The notes: generated by a model from the letters alone, not told the origin. A DNA stretch of 64,000 nt from Hanleya hanleyi (GCA_036873755.1 JAVTVY010025210.1:50062-114061), one strand, 5' to 3'; counted from the stretch's first letter, positions 32,488 to 44,330 are shown. Made by a program: numbers and translations.

Positions 32488-32959
32488 ATGGATACAGACC
32501 AGATAACCACCGTGCTGGAGAATGACCCAGGGACACGTATGGTCTTTCAAGGGGTGTTCGTCCGAGATGTGTTCCCATTAGACCGTGTGTATCCCGCTGC
32601 TTACGTTCTCAACACGGACCCGATGAATCGGCCCGGTGAACAGTGGGTGGCCGTGTACTTGACAGAACAGCAGGGCGAATAGTTTGACCCGTACGGCCTG
32701 CCACTCCTCCATCCCAATTTAACAGACTTCATGGATCAAGGCACAGAGACGTGGTATTGAAACAGTCAAACGTTGCAAAGCCTGACCAGTAGGTAGCGTG
32801 TGCGGACAATATGGCTTGTTTTACGATCGATGCCGGGGAAGAACCTTATCTACCATCGTACAGATGTTTGACGAGTACCCCAACGCCGAGGACCGAGATG
32901 TACTCGTATATGACTGGGTCGTCCATCATTTTAATGTACAAGCCCCGTTCTGGGCTTAA
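32488..32959 (+). pseudogene. Adenain-like cysteine protease
   Basis: This family matures virion proteins in adenoviruses and Polintons. Recognisable parts are QWVAVYL with FDPYGLP just after it, a W followed by the NSQTLQ-type block, and VCGQYGLFY with the nucleophile Cys near 32,800. Two substitutions matter: the position before WVAVYL, normally the catalytic His, is Gln. An in-frame TAG at 32,680 splits the gene just before FDPYGL. Further stops and a frameshift follow before 32,800. The start overlaps the capsid gene's end by a few bases, as in compact viral gene blocks. Confidence 0.75.
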
Positions 32960-33088
32960 GTTTTTTCACGTAAAGTCCCCTGTTCTGAGCTTAAGTTCTA
33001 TCGATTTCAATGTACAAGCCCCCTGTTCTGGACTTCAGTTTTCACGTGGTTGTTCTCACGTTGTTGTTGTTATTTATTGTTGAATAAA
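32935..33088 (+). repeat. Short tandem repeat and polyadenylation signal after the protease
   Basis: Two to three copies of a roughly 60-base unit with AATGTACAAGCCCC, GTTCTGG and CTTAAGTT at 32,935-33,050. A (TTG)n stretch and AATAAA at 33,083 follow. It probably closes the late gene block. Confidence 0.55.
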
Positions 33089-33157
33089 AAACAAAATGAT
33101 ATCTCATAAAAAAAAGCCATCTTGTGTGTTTTCTGTGTGAGCATAAAACAAGCGGCC

Positions 33158-33295
33158 ATGAAGGCTATAACAGACATGTGGGATTCAGTCAAACTGGCCT
33201 TGAACACCGTTGAGAAAGTAGCCAATCAGTGGCCTAGGATGCGGCCAAATGTAACCAATCCATGTCCAGAAAACAATGCAAGAGCACTGCAGTAA
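33158..33295 (+). CDS. 45-codon ORF downstream of the protease
   Basis: A possible small Polinton gene. The frame starts MKAITDMWDSVKLALNTVEK and ends with TAA at 33,293-33,295. The predicted N-terminal half is an amphipathic helix, and the rest contains paired Trp-Pro and Cys-Pro. A TATA-like CATAAAAC lies only about 17 nt upstream, closer than for the other genes. I do not recognise the family, and the frame might be chance. More coding-like sequence continues in other frames to about 33,420, so this could also be the start of a broken longer gene. Confidence 0.35.
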   Translation: MKAITDMWDSVKLALNTVEKVANQWPRMRPNVTNPCPENNARALQ

Positions 33296-33690
33296 AATGG
33301 AGAGCCAATGAAATCAGCCCACAGACCAAGTACATGTTTTGGTCTAGGTTAAGAGCGGGCATTCCAGCACAAATTTTTTGACGAAGAGTTACAAGTTACA
33401 AGAGCAACAGGTGGAGTGAAAAAACTATAGAGGTTCGAGGTGTGGGTAAATACCAGGAAGACGGCGAGTGGATATTCGTCCAACACCTATAGATTATGTT
33501 TATTACTATAAGTTCCATGGTTTCATGTATTTTTTCGTGCCAATACGGTTCTGGGGAAAACTGAAGGTTCCACCACTGCCCATTTAACATGGGCATAGTG
33601 CTGGCGGTATTGTGGGGGACTCTGTGCACTCCATGGGTGCTTCGGGATGGCGGATAAAGGCTATCTATTGACCCGGAGAGCGCCGAATAT
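33296..33690. other. Right-side non-coding segment shared with the palindrome
   Basis: 33,480-33,650 (CAACACCTATAGATTATGTT and TTTTTTCGTGCCAATACGGT) is similar to 15,925-16,100 and, inverted, to 5,730-5,930. It contains no convincing gene. Finding it inside Polinton 1 ties the palindrome at 5.6-16.2 kb to the Polinton family. Confidence 0.6.
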
Positions 33691-34986
33691 TCCCGGAAGG
33701 GGGACCATTTGACCTTTTGACCCGAAATTCACCCGCGCACTTCCGGTGATGCCGCGCAGTCGTGCGACCGGATAACCCACGCAGGCGTGCGGCCAGGCCG
33801 GGCCGGGGAAAACCCGGATAAAAAATCCGGACCATACGTCTAAGTTCTAAGGAAATATTGGAACTCTTCTGTGTTCGGAGGTAATTCTTTTTTTGGTCAT
33901 TCTGAAAACCGGAAGTGACGTCACACACTTGCGTAGACCCACCAAACCACGTGACCTGCGCAGTGACCTACATGGAAGAAAACCGTATGTAAGACGATTA
34001 CCCTAATTTTACATGCACCCACCCGTGCACAGACCCCGATTAGCACGGAAACCGATATTAGCGCCCACTAGACAGGGTTGATAGGAGTTTTCCCCTATTG
34101 TAGGGTTAAAGCCCGTGTTCCGCTTTTTATATTTTCGGGGGACAAATCCTGATTTTACATACACCCACCCTGCCTCTCTCGGCAGGCCCCGATAAGCCCG
34201 GGGGATCGATATTCGCCGTTTTGGATAGGGTTGATAGTGATAGGAGTTTTCCTCTATTTTAGGGGTAAAGTTCGAGTTCCGCTTTTTATATTTTCGGGGG
34301 ACAAATCCTCATTTTACATGCACCCACCCGATTGACTTGATAGGCAGACCCCGATAAGCCCGGGGACCGATATTAGCCCTTTGGGATAGGGTTGATAGGA
34401 GTTTTCCCCTATTGTAGGGGTAAAGTCCGTGTTCCGCTTTTGATATTTTCGGGACAAATCCTAAATTTACATACACCCACTCCCCCACCCTAACTCTCTC
34501 AGCAGGCCCCGATAAGCCAGTGACCGATATTAGCCCTTTGGCATAGAGTTGATAGGAGTTTTCCCCTATTGTAAGGGTAAAGTCCATGTTCCGCTTTTTA
34601 TATTTTCGGGACAAATCCTAATTTGACATGCACCCACCCATGACTGAATGGCCCTGGCGCTTCACTTTGACACCTCACTCGATCCAATCAGTCCACAAGG
34701 AGGCCCTATCGCCCCTGAAGATTGCCGAACATTCTCACGAAATCCCACGTATTTGGGGCTACTTTCTGTCCGCGGAGGCAGACCACATCACCGCCAGACC
34801 GCATCACCGCGGAGGAATATATCCCCAAGGTCACGCCCGATTCACGCAAACTGGAAATGACGTCATACTTGCGCAGAACACTCCTGCGCACACCTCCCTA
34901 TCACCTTCCCAAAGTGACGTCATACCTGCGCAAAAACACCTGTGCACTCGTCCAAACTTAACATTAAATAGCCTTTGTATACTACT
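33690..34986. repeat. Right terminal inverted repeat of Polinton 1
   Basis: Reverse complement of 23,188-24,110 with extra minisatellite units. The outer 230 bases repeat the TGACGTCA/TGCGCA block (34,857-34,930), and the outermost 25 bases match exactly or nearly so. It ends with CTTTGTATACTACT followed by GGCTTA. Confidence 0.85.
34000..34640. repeat. Minisatellite expansion in the right terminal repeat
   Basis: About four units of roughly 140-170 bp with TTTTACATGCACCCACC, CCCCGATAAGCCCGGGG-like, GATAGGAGTTTTCCCCTATT and CCGCTTTTTATATTTTCGGG blocks. The left terminal repeat has only about two units (23,530-23,850). The two ends are therefore not equal in length. Confidence 0.75.
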
Positions 34987-35278
34987 GGCTTATTTCCTTG
35001 ATTCTAAGCCATAGTAATAGTAAAATAGCCATCTACATAAATCGGCAATGTAAATGACCCATTTCCGAGGCTAAGTTCAATCAGTAATACATGTGGTAAA
35101 AATATAAGCAAAGAAATTGAAAGTGTACCACGTTAAGTTTTTTTTAAGATAACATGCTGATTGAACATTTTGACTGAACCCTAAAATTCCGTTGGAATTC
35201 CATATTATTTCTTACATTCATTCTTTCATTCATACAACAATGAGGTTAAAATGTCAGATTTTCAGGATATTCTCTCTT

Positions 35279-36612
35279 TTAAAGGAGAAGAAAATATGTG
35301 ACTAACGTATACACTGAATGAAAGATCTCCCCCGTATCCAAAAATGTAAACAAATATTTTTTGCGATATTTTCTAGCCGATTAAATCGGCGTTCAACCTG
35401 CGCATCGTGGTCTTTCAAGGGTGCCGCCATTTTGCCTCGGGTCGTCTGAGCGTGTGACGTCATCCGGACCTCGCCGCTCTCTAACGGGGAAGGCGAAAAT
35501 ATAATGACATTGCATGGAGATATATTACAAACCAAGCCTTCCTTCATTGGAATGATTACAATTTGACAGGAATAGGGACCGAACGTCGTGATATAACTGA
35601 AATAGTTTTGGAAGACTAATAAACTCACTCCGGTGTGTTGCATCAGCCTCACTGTGCGAAAGTTCTTCTCTGATGCGTTTGAAGTAAAATCCTGCCGACC
35701 GACGTGATGCACCCACTGTTTCAGTACATCTGGTTTCAACATTGGGAACCGATGAAATGTCACGGTCTTTGGAAGTTTTGGATTCCCAGTTCAGCCAAAC
35801 GGCACTGCGGCACACAGCACACTAGTGTATTAGCACACTGCCACTATCAAATTATAATAGTATACAAAATATAAACCTGCAGTCCCAAGAGCTTCTCATG
35901 CCTTAAAGGTGAACTGCAAAGCTTTTAATTTTATCTAAATTGTTGCTTATATACATCTTGTCTTATGTGACATAACTTTTATACGTTTTGGGGGCAAATA
36001 TAGTTGGCAAAATTGTACTATTAACAATATTTAAGTTATCCTGTTATAAATCCGTCTTGAAAACTTGCATCGCTTGTCTTTCTTGGTTTGTAGAACGTTA
36101 TGACGTTATAGTGGCCCCCTTCATTCAAGTTTTATTCAAATGTGACGTCATGCTACGTCGGATGAATGAACGAGGACGTTTTTAAAAGTTCTGGCTCTCG
36201 GTATAAGTTTTGACTTCTCATATACCCAAAATAAAACAATAACCCGCAGAACTATTACCACACATAATTGTAACAACTATAGAAGTTCTTGTTTTAGGAC
36301 ATTTTAACAGAACATTGGAAAGCTTTTCAGTTCACCTTTAACGTACAGGGCGGAAGTGAGTATGAGCCCGGCTGACGTCACGCAGCGATGTGCACAATAT
36401 GTTTTCGGCATTTCTGATTGGTGAAAATTGACGTAAGCCCTTGTAATGGCGGCACTTACATAATCTGTCCATCGGCTCCAATTTTGTTATGTTTCGATAT
36501 GGATAGATCGGCGGTAAAAAATTGCAAAAAATATTTGCTTACATTTTTGGATACGAGGGAGATGGATATTTCGTTCCGTGTATACATTAGTCACATGTTT
36601 TCTTCTCCTTCA
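35279..36612 (-). mobile_element. THAP-type DNA transposon with nested MITE
   Basis: About 90-bp terminal inverted repeats lie at 35,281-35,370 and 36,515-36,610, starting AGGAGAAGAAAAYATGTGAC. The minus strand carries the THAP exon seen at 16.5 kb, at about 35,590-35,815, here frameshifted. The rest of a transposase is absent. A TTAA MITE sits inside at 35,907-36,337. TTAA also occurs at the left outer end, but the right end reads TTCACA, so the target duplication is unresolved. The superfamily is uncertain: THAP suggests P-like, TTAA suggests piggyBac-like. Confidence 0.6.
35907..36337. mobile_element. TTAA-flanked MITE
   Basis: Ends AGGTGAACTGCAAAGCTTTT and GGAAAGCTTTTCAGTTCACCT (complementary) lie between TTAA at 35,903-35,906 and 36,338-36,341. 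The 431-bp interior is AT-rich and non-coding. It is piggyBac-like by target site. Confidence 0.75.
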
Positions 36613-36990
36613 CATGGAACATACACATTCACATAGATCTATTATGTACATGTATGCCAAAAGTATTTTTATTTATTTTTGCTATTTATTTTAACCGAAT
36701 AAAAGCTATTATTATCGATATTTTCTAATGGAGAAATATATTAAAACTATAGGATAACATAAACGAATTTACAATAATCAGTTAAAATATATACAATATA
36801 TAAAGATATACAAGATATAATCCGATTCAAATCTCACTATAATAACATTATCACACGTGCTCTTAAAGCGGATTCAAATTGCACTATAAGAACATGATCA
36901 CATGTGGTGTTAAAACGGATACGACTCTGCCATACTTTTGAATTCCCTCACGTGAATGAGGCAGCTTATTTGATGATGTTAGGTAAGAGA
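36613..36990. other. No feature recognised
   Basis: AT-rich sequence with a duplicated segment (ATTCAAATYKCACTATAATAAC at about 36,825 and 36,875, imperfect). I see no gene. Confidence 0.4.
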
Positions 36991-36994
36991 TTTT

Positions 36995-37145
36995 ACCTCA
37001 TGATGTTCATATGAACAGTCACAATCAAAGCGTGACTGAGATACATCATTCTCTATGGAATATGGAATAGGTCTTTGGATTATGGACGTAGGTATTCTTT
37101 AATGGACGACGGCTGAATAATAACGACGAACCAGAGGCTTATAAT
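36995..37145 (+). mobile_element. PLE 3' scraps
   Basis: TTCATATGAACAGTCACAAT through ACATCATTCTC is an internal piece of the PLE 3' region. It jumps directly to TATGGAATATGGAATAGG and the terminal segment ending near 37,145. About 210 bases present between them in other copies are missing. Either a deletion or a second terminal-only insertion explains this. Confidence 0.6.
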
Positions 37146-37850
37146 TCCACATTTACATCCAAGATAGCTAAATGAATTTATTTCATAAGTGGTAGTATTA
37201 CACCTAGGCTGCTCTAAATTACTACATTTACGGATACCATATGAGACAGTTTTTTCCTTGAATAGATCCTGGAATATACGACCGAGTGGGTGGCTTCATG
37301 AAGTGACTTAATAATTTCTCTCACTAGGAGTCTTTTTCATCGGTCAAGTACCAGTGGAACGCCAGCGCCACTGATGAGATCATTATACATCATGCTCAGC
37401 GCCCTCTCTTGTATTTTTTCTGTCCTCGCCATATCAGTTTTATTCCTATTTAACCAAATTAACGGACAATAATTAATATTTGTAAATATAAATACTTTGA
37501 AAATCCATCGTTTGATTTGATGACTAAATATCGCGATATTTGTCTGAGTGCACTAAATTGCCTGTCAGCCTTTTTACATTAGAGCGATATGCAAGAGGTG
37601 GGGAAAATTAACGACGTCTGGCCACTAAAGAGCAGCCATATGAGCAGACTCTACAGGCAAGCTTTCCTCGGCACCTGACATTCAGACCCGAGAATACGAT
37701 GAATTCTCGGGCATAGCCTTAGTATCTCTGCCGCGCTTATATTGCAGCTGTTCATATGGAGACTATGTGGTATCCTCGCGGCTCCTAGCATCGGCTTAAG
37801 CGGAACTAGATACGCTAGCTCGGGAGCTGTGATGACAGATCAGCTCAAAC
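37146..37850. other. Repeat debris without a gene
   Basis: Near 37,590-37,640 a segment matches, inverted, the repeat around 5,100 and 41,510 (CCACCTCTTGC region). The remainder shows nothing recognisable. Confidence 0.35.
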
Positions 37851-37879
37851 AAATAACTCATCTGATGTTAATGGATGAT

Positions 37880-38480
37880 CATCGAGAACGGCTGATGGAG
37901 TAAACGCCTCAACATGGGGTAAGCCTGGTAAACCCAGAAAAACTACCCTGTTATGCCCGACGTGGTCTCTTCTGGAGAGCAATATTCCAGAAGGACATAC
38001 ATAATACGGCGTATACATATACTGCCTGGTAGCATTTGCTAGATCATGTGCAGGCTGTGGCAATTTTAATCAACGCCACATAGTATCACTAAAGACACTT
38101 GTCAAGCCAGAAGCCTGTATTCAGTTTTCTGTCTAAGTTCGCTTAAACCAAGGCTAGGGGCCATTGAATATCATTTTATCTCCATGGGTTCAAATGAGCA
38201 GGTACAATCAACGAGTGACTGAGATATATCTCTGAAAACGACTTGGCATTCATTTGGATAAAGAATAATTGTCAGTTATTAAGATTTTATTTTGTCATTA
38301 TTTTTCTTAATGTCTTGCTGACATCAGTGAAAACTGTTGACCGCTTCTTTCTTGTAAGAAACCCATATTATTTTATACACTTTTGGAAGTGTTGCTGTCA
38401 TACGAAACAGGTCTTTCGATTAAAGACTCAGAAATTATTGTATGGACGACTGTTGAATATTGAATGTCGGATTTGACGCT
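37880..38480 (+). pseudogene. Strongly decayed PLE 3' half
   Basis: Aligned pieces of the PLE C-terminal RT region (CGGCGTATACATATACTGCC, then GTAGCATTTGCTAGATCATG) and of the 3' region (GACTGAGATATATCTCT; GTTGACCGCTTCTTTCTTG). It is more diverged than any other copy here and has no open frame. Confidence 0.55.
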
Positions 38481-39711
38481 TGCTATAGAAATATAACGAA
38501 ATTTCGCGAAGGCGGCGAATCCGTCTACTTCGTTATCTGTCCATTGGCTGTTAAATTTACCAGACCACTGCACATCCGTTTTCGTATGTTTTCGTAAAGT
38601 GTATGAACTAGAGTATGTACCTATATGAGGTGAATACTACTCGGAATGGATGCTGGCAGATGTAGACCGATGCTGCTAAGTGTGTTCCATTTGCTGAGTG
38701 ATCAATGTGGACCAAGTGCTGGTAAATGGATATCAAACTTGGTGATCTGATGTGTATAGGAAATGCTGTCGTGTTTCCAGTAATCAACGGTCATTAAAGC
38801 CATACATCAATCAAATCGACGAAGGTTTCGTAAACTCTCTCCACTGTTCATGATGAAATAAATATTACCATGTGTTCAACTTGGATGGGTTTGTGAATCT
38901 CAATTATATTTTCGGTGTGCTTTATCAAACAACTGTTACAGAAGATAGCTGGACTAAATTTATGTTCCATTATTATATCAATAAACTTGTGCATTTACAT
39001 ATCTACTCCGGGATATATACGAGGATGTCAAGCTCTGCGGTTCAAGGGCGATACTTCGTAGTTTATCTTGATTACTTTTATGTGTACTACCATGTCCCTC
39101 AGAAAAGCAACCACCAACACATAATGGGGAATAATTTGAGATATCTTCTGTATAATGCTCATTGCACATTCAGTCGTTTCAATTTTATATAACGTGAATA
39201 CATTCTTGACTGAATCCTCATCAGTGACCTATTGATGTGGTAGCTATATTTCTAAAATTTAAAGTTATTTCAAACCGGACTTTCATAATATGTATAATTT
39301 AACACAGAGTGGCAATATGAAAAGTTCGAAGTGAAATGCTGTCATAGCGCTGGAGCTTCTCCACACACAGGGTGTATCTCTTGATGACTACACTATCATC
39401 CATTCGCAGTAAATCTCTGAACACCGATATCTCTGCAACTTTTTTAGAATTAAAATATAGTAAATTTATATTCCGCATGTTTAGTAAAGGCTATATTTGA
39501 GTTCAAAGAGTGCGGTTTGTTTATTTTACTAGGTCTCCCATCTCTATAGACCTTCAATGCAAATACGGAATCAACACAGATGGAAATCTGCGGATTAACA
39601 ATTTCATTCATCCATTCGCAAAAAATCTCTGAACACCGGTATCTCTTCAACCTTTTTAGAATTAAAATTTCATTCAGCATATTTAGCACTCGGTCTTCTA
39701 ATAAAGTAAAT
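38481..39711. repeat. Dispersed repeat related to 20.6-22.7 kb
   Basis: 38,500-38,720 resembles 20,880-21,070. 38,740-39,560 resembles 21,820-22,700. No MITE is present at the site equivalent to 21,079. 39,400-39,480 and 39,590-39,690 repeat each other (ATCTCTGAACACCGRTATCT). No gene is seen. Confidence 0.5.
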
Positions 39712-40545
39712 TACAAGCGTCTGGTCCGTCATTTATAATCCAGCCGTCGTCCAGTAAAGAATATTCGCGTTCATAATCCAAAGGCCTATTCCATATTCAA
39801 TATAACAGTATTATCACCAAATTCAAAAGGACAATCATAGTATATATAAACATAGGCTAGTTTCCTGCAAGAGAGAAGCGGTCAACAACAGTTTTCAATG
39901 ACGCCGGCAAGACATCATGATGTTTCAAAAATATCAAATCCGTATCACTGATCAGTATTCTTAATCCATATTATTCGTTGTGAAGTCGTTATCTAGAGAC
40001 TGATGTATCTCAGTCAGGCTTTGATTGTGACTGTTCATATGAGCACTTTGGGTTCATACGGCCCCTAGCCCCGGGGTAAGCGGAATTAGACACACGTTAC
40101 GAAACATAACGCCATATATCTTGCACGCTACGCTCGTATTTTGTTAGCAGCATGCGATATGTATCGCCAAATTTGAGAAACTTTGGGTGGAAGCTCTTGG
40201 TGATTAGCGCTGTTTTATAAGTTTCTGCAACAAAGTTTTGCGACGTTAATTGAAATCGTCACATATAACACAGGATCTAGCAAATGCTGCTTGCCGAGGT
40301 AAGTATTGCCATATTCAGGTCCCACTGAAATATTGCTGTCCAGAAAGGGATAGTTCACGATGTTGACATTGTAATCGTCTCTTTTGTCGTAATGTCGGCG
40401 CGAGACAAGTCCCGCTTTATTTATATTAGATATATGTCTAAATTCGATGTGCCGTTAGGGCTATCTGTACTTTCCTTCAAATCCAGTGAAGGTGAATATA
40501 TATATTTCGTTCATTGCGTGATTTAAACAGCCATTATGAACAGCG
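39712..40545 (-). pseudogene. PLE 3' fragment with end of RT
   Basis: Minus-strand match to the PLE from the terminal TTACAAGCGTCTGGTCC through the 3' region into the RT C-terminal codons, up to the CCTTCAAATCCAGTGAAGGT block. It has indels and stops. The 3' end is intact; the 5' end stops near 40,540. Confidence 0.7.
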
Positions 40546-40860
40546 ACAAAATCATTTCGGGTTCTAAGAAGTTATTGTCCGGGAACAAAGTTTTGACTCG
40601 GCCCACAGGTGACGATACCTGAGGGCGGATCAGCGTGAAAAGCATCCCGAGCAAGTTGAGGCAAAGTACCAACATACCATATTCGAAAAGAATCTGTTCG
40701 GGATTACAAAAGTTATTGTCTGGAAACAAAATCGGACGGACGAACGGATCCCAATACAATGATCCCTCTCTAGCCCTTCGATAGTCGGGGAAAAACATTC
40801 GCTTTGCTTATATTTTTACCGCGTGTAATTGATTGAAATTACCCACAAGAAAATGAGTCT
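40546..40860. other. Unassigned segment with an internal direct repeat
   Basis: AGTTATTGTCCGGGAACAAA at about 40,571 is nearly repeated at about 40,710 (AAGTTATTGTCTGGAAACAAA). The 91-codon minus frame here has no recognisable domain. I cannot assign it. Confidence 0.35.
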
Positions 40861-41710
40861 CTCATCATTCTGAAAATAGAGATAAGCGCCGAAATCGCAT
40901 GTTAAATGATAGGGAGAAGCTAGTGTAGGTAGGCTATAAAGATCATGTGTAAATTGAGTTTTTCGATCAGATAGCTGAATTATTAGCTGCTATCCACAGT
41001 CATTCATTCTCACTGGGTATGAATGCTCATTTGTATGTACATGTAGGTTTTGTGGGATATATCGGTTGACTTTCGATAAACGAAAGTTAACACAATCTCT
41101 TAGGAGATGTGGATATAAAGTGGTTTTCGTCAACAATTTATACCGTTCCAATTCCATATAATGTATTAAGATTCATGAGCCTCTAGCCCGCAGTTACTCT
41201 GATACCACTGCGTCTACGCTATATCCTCGGTCCAAAGCAGTTGATCAGATCAGTTCTTTTAGGCTGGATGGAGAAAATTGAAATTAATTTTGCGCTCGAG
41301 ACAAATAGTTGCCGTTTCGGTCGTTTCGTATTCTAGCATTGCGATGGAGAGGACATACAATCGGCGTTAGTTAGACAGTAAGAGGCAATTTTATGAGAGC
41401 AGGGAAATTGAAGAATTGGGCTAGTACAGTATCGTAATAGTATTAGACATCTTAAGGAGAGAACATAGAGTAATATGGATGCATTTTATTCGCCAGACGT
41501 CAACTTTTCCCACCTCTTGCAAATCTCTCCAATTCAACGTTAAAACGTTTTCCTTCTACATGTATTCCGCCGCAAATCTATATTATATGCTTTAACTTCA
41601 AGGAGAGCTAAGTAGGCACATGTAATTATATCTTTCGTCAGGAATATATTTGTGAATTGATATTCTGTAACAGCTGACGTTTTTGGCTGTAGCAGTTAAA
41701 GTATAACACA
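40861..41710. repeat. Dispersed repeat shared with 4.8-5.3 kb
   Basis: 41,230-41,700 matches 4,855-5,280 in the same orientation. The 5' part (40,900-41,230) matches 4,075-4,260 and 4,740-4,855 around the position where the PLE fragment lies. That PLE piece therefore appears inserted into this repeat. Confidence 0.55.
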
Positions 41711-43410
41711 TAAAAAAAAAACCACAACAACGAAAATACGCCAGCTGTTTGTCGCCAAATCTAATGCGAAGAGTACTAAATTGTTGTTATTATTAGTATT
41801 TTCGAATCGTATACTTTTCTGACTTCATGACCTCTCCGAATATGCACACATTTGCGAAAATTTTAAGCTAACCAAGGTGTCTTATATTTCATCCCCTTTG
41901 CCTGTGTTGAGATGAGATGTTCATATCTGAAGAACGTAGTGTTTATTTTGACGTCATTTCAGAACAGACATCAGACAATATCGAACGCATTGTTTATCCA
42001 GTAAACGATATGTATATCGATATCCCACGAAGATGACGACGTCCGTTCATTGGCTGTTATGTTTAGCAGACCATTGCAGATAGTCTTCGTCGAACGAGTT
42101 TTTGCAGGAATTCTTTGAGACGTTGACTGAAGTAGTCACACTTACACATGGCCAATATTTATACGTCATATGTATGCCCTTTTGCGATTTTACTATCACG
42201 ACAGAGATGTGCTAACATAAATATGGTGAACCAATAATACCTTTATTATAGGATTCCAGCTGTATGGTAACTAACGTACTGGTATGAATCCACTCTGCGC
42301 AGGTACAAAACGGTCTGGTTTGCAAACACATTGTGACCAATATAGAACTAACTTGCTTAGCTTGGATTAATGAGCGAATGAAATTCTTTTCAGAGATAAC
42401 CCAAATCGCTGCATTCAAATTTGAATACATGTGATGGAGATTATATCCAGTTTGTAGACAAGGCTTCGACACTCCAATGATTAGCTGAAATGCTCAAGGT
42501 AGAGACTTGTACCCGATTCTTTGTGACCCATTCTACATTTCTTGAAAAAACATCTACCGGTACCATATTTTCACGAAATCGTTTAGGCGATGTGGAAATC
42601 ATGCATATTTTTCATCCAAAAATTATCGTCCATTTTCAACTTAGCAGTGTACCAGGAATCGCGAACTCATTGCATGCAAATACTCAAATACCGTTGTGTC
42701 TAGTTTATCAGATCAGTATTGCTATGCCGGAGGAGAAGAATCGAGTCAATTTTGCGTCTTCAGACAAATGGTTGGTGTTGAAGTCGTTTCGGCTTCAGTA
42801 ATGTGACGGGGAGGCCCTAAAATCGATGTAGACTTATCTCCTTAAATACTCCATCCATTCCTTAAACTGGGACGTGGGACAATCAATCGTTTCCTAGAGA
42901 ATATAAAAGAAATCCAAATAATGTAGATTATCTCGGCGGTGCATTAATTGAAATTCTGGTAACCATCCCGTTTGATCTCTACTGTATTAAATCTACTATA
43001 CGTTCAAACACTCATCAATTTTGCTGTTTTTAATGCTTATATCTGTCTCGGAGGAACCAATTATCATTGACTTTGTTGGTAATTCGTATGTTATCTACTA
43101 TTAGCGTATTTATATGACTTGAGTGTCGATACTTAGACAGCCCGAGACCAGGTTAAGAAAGCAGGGAAAAAGATGGAATTGAAGTAGTCAGTTAACGTTA
43201 TTCCTTTCGTTGTTCCACTGACCCTTCAAAATCTACATTTATAGTTTTTAGCTTCAGTGACACTCGAGTGCATGAATACTACCGGTCAAGAATATTGTCT
43301 GCGAAATGAGAGACAGCCGCTGTTGTAACTAATGTATATACCGTAATAAAGTTGAATACCAATCACTGTAAGCGAATACCTTCGGTGCTGATCACCGAAA
43401 CTGATGGAAA
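41711..43410. repeat. Dispersed repeats shared with 17.2-20.7 kb
   Basis: 42,180-42,500 matches 17,200-17,560, and 42,620-43,410 matches 19,650-20,560 at high similarity without the 66-bp PLE insertion. 41,780-42,070 matches 20,640-20,900. The frames present are not shared with the other copies. No host gene is seen. Confidence 0.55.
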
Positions 43411-44330
43411 CAAGCGCTGGATGAGCGCAAAGACCTCCGTCGAGGCAACAGGGTCCGTAGGGGAATACATCACTGAATAACATAGGGCCGGATGCCAAGC
43501 TCAATTTTGCATTTGTTGGACGTTAACTTCACCAATGGTAATTAACCTGAGATTGAGGGTTCCCCACTAGCATGTCCAGCTAGGGATGTGGAAGTCACAT
43601 TCCCCGCAAATAATTTTTGTTTGATTTCACGTGCTTGAAATATTGGAGTATGGAATAGAGTAGTACGACGAAATTTCGATACATTGACTTTGTCAAATAC
43701 GTTAGATATGCATAAATTTTGCTCATATGTAAAGTGGTATGTCCGTTTCGGCCGAGTTAACATTAGTGGTGTTACCGCGGTGCCAGTTTTCGTTTTGTCT
43801 GGTTATGATCGATTACTGCGTCTGTAATAATTTTAGCTCTTAAATGAATATGTACTGTGAAAGCGGAGGTTGCACTTTACCTGGAAATGTCGATGAGGAA
43901 GTATGGTTTTCCTTTATTTCTTTCTTAGACGTGTAGTTTTGTCACATTGTTTCGTCCACGGACACTTCGTTGGAACTAGCTCTGTGCGCTCGATTAGTAT
44001 TTCGGATTCAAATTACGCATTCGTGTGCTCCTATATTTATATCAATAAATGTTGGGGATTATGTAACTTATGTTTCCATACTAATTATTTTTCTAAAATT
44101 AGAGATTATTCATATTTTGAGGTCTTGTTCTTTACTAAAATATGGCCTTGTAAAGCTGTCAAACGCCAGTGTTTGAATTCTGATTGGCTCTGCCAATGAA
44201 ATCACGGTACGTAAGCCATGTGATCTCTACATCATCTGGCGGCCTATATGAAGTTCATGTAAGGTAAGATCTGTGCATTCTGCCCCTTGTTCTTGACGAG
44301 GTATGGTCAACTTGCCACGGCAAGAGATTA
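43411..44330. other. No gene recognised
   Basis: Mixed AT-rich sequence. A 98-codon plus-strand frame at 43,903 is hydrophobic and aromatic-rich, but has no start context or recognisable domain and looks like chance. Nothing else is supportable. Confidence 0.35.

Larger units (their letters stand above)
23188..34986 (+). mobile_element. Maverick/Polinton-like element, nearly complete but lacking polymerase
   Basis: Terminal inverted repeats start AGTAGTATACAAAGGCTATT at 23,188 and end with the complement at 34,986. The 6-bp flanks GACTTA and GGCTTA agree at five of six positions, as expected for Polinton integration. Inside are the Polinton hallmark genes: rve integrase, FtsK/HerA-type packaging ATPase, major capsid protein and adenain-like protease. 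A zinc-finger gene lies on the opposite strand. At 11.8 kb it is shorter than typical 15-20 kb Polintons, and no polymerase catalytic motifs are present. Most hallmark genes are broken, so any mobility would need proteins from another copy. Confidence 0.85.

Noticed and set aside
40523..40798. 91-codon minus-strand frame with repeated FPDNNF
   Set aside because: The repetition reflects a DNA direct repeat; no family recognised.
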